This document shows positions 7,442 to 7,444 of a stretch of DNA of 7,444 nt, piece by piece. The stretch lies in the NCBI GenBank assembly GCA_009929095.1, contig SABF01000071.1, positions 1 to 7,444 of the forward strand, written 5' to 3'. The position numbers and the translations under genes are program-made. This stretch comes from Erysipelotrichia bacterium. Lineage in GTDB: Bacteria > Bacillota_I > Bacilli_A > Erysipelotrichales > Erysipelotrichaceae. Every line of letters starts with the position of its first letter. The stretch's first letter is position 1. The notes beneath the pieces were generated by a model. The model was not told where the DNA came from. It saw nothing but the letters and a program-made list of their open reading frames with translations, and made no database searches.

Positions 7442-7444
7442 TTC

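Overview
The window is almost entirely one operon on the minus strand, read from right to left. It encodes a bacterial V/A-type (Ntp/Atp-type) rotary ATPase. In transcription order it holds: the 3' end of a small coiled-coil gene, probably the G/H peripheral-stalk subunit; subunit C (d); subunit I (a); subunit K (the c-ring proteolipid); subunit F; subunit E; catalytic subunit A; and the first two thirds of subunit B. Spacing is very tight: two ATGA overlaps (small coiled-coil gene/C and E/A) and gaps of 6 to 24 bases elsewhere. Most genes have a recognisable purine-rich Shine-Dalgarno site. No promoter, terminator, RNA gene, CRISPR array or complete mobile element is visible. The promoter should lie beyond the right edge. 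Subunit D and the end of B would be expected beyond the left edge.

Organism: near-50% GC, strong GGAGG-type ribosome sites, a bacterial V-type operon and a short two-part K subunit (an extra N-terminal hairpin followed by a single c-type hairpin) suggest an anaerobic, probably gut-associated Bacillota lineage such as Erysipelotrichia or Lachnospiraceae relatives. This is inference; the window holds no taxonomic marker gene. The products form one machine. A3B3 is the catalytic head, F and C belong to the central rotor stalk, E with the G/H-like protein forms the peripheral stalks, and I with the K ring carries ions across the membrane. Na+ versus H+ cannot be settled from the sequence.

The two edges are the unusual parts. 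At about position 256, subunit B homology stops abruptly, right after the conserved TQIPILTM block. The remaining 255 bases are about 60% GC, compared with roughly 42-53% in neighbouring lines. They continue the reading frame with a protein that does not look like an ATPase and contains a D-rich [16 protein letters not shown] stretch. This is either a contig chimera or a real insertion or recombination that truncates ntpB. At the right edge, the small coiled-coil gene meets an in-frame TAA next to a perfect 12-base palindrome, four codons before the sequence ends. This may also be an assembly-end artefact.
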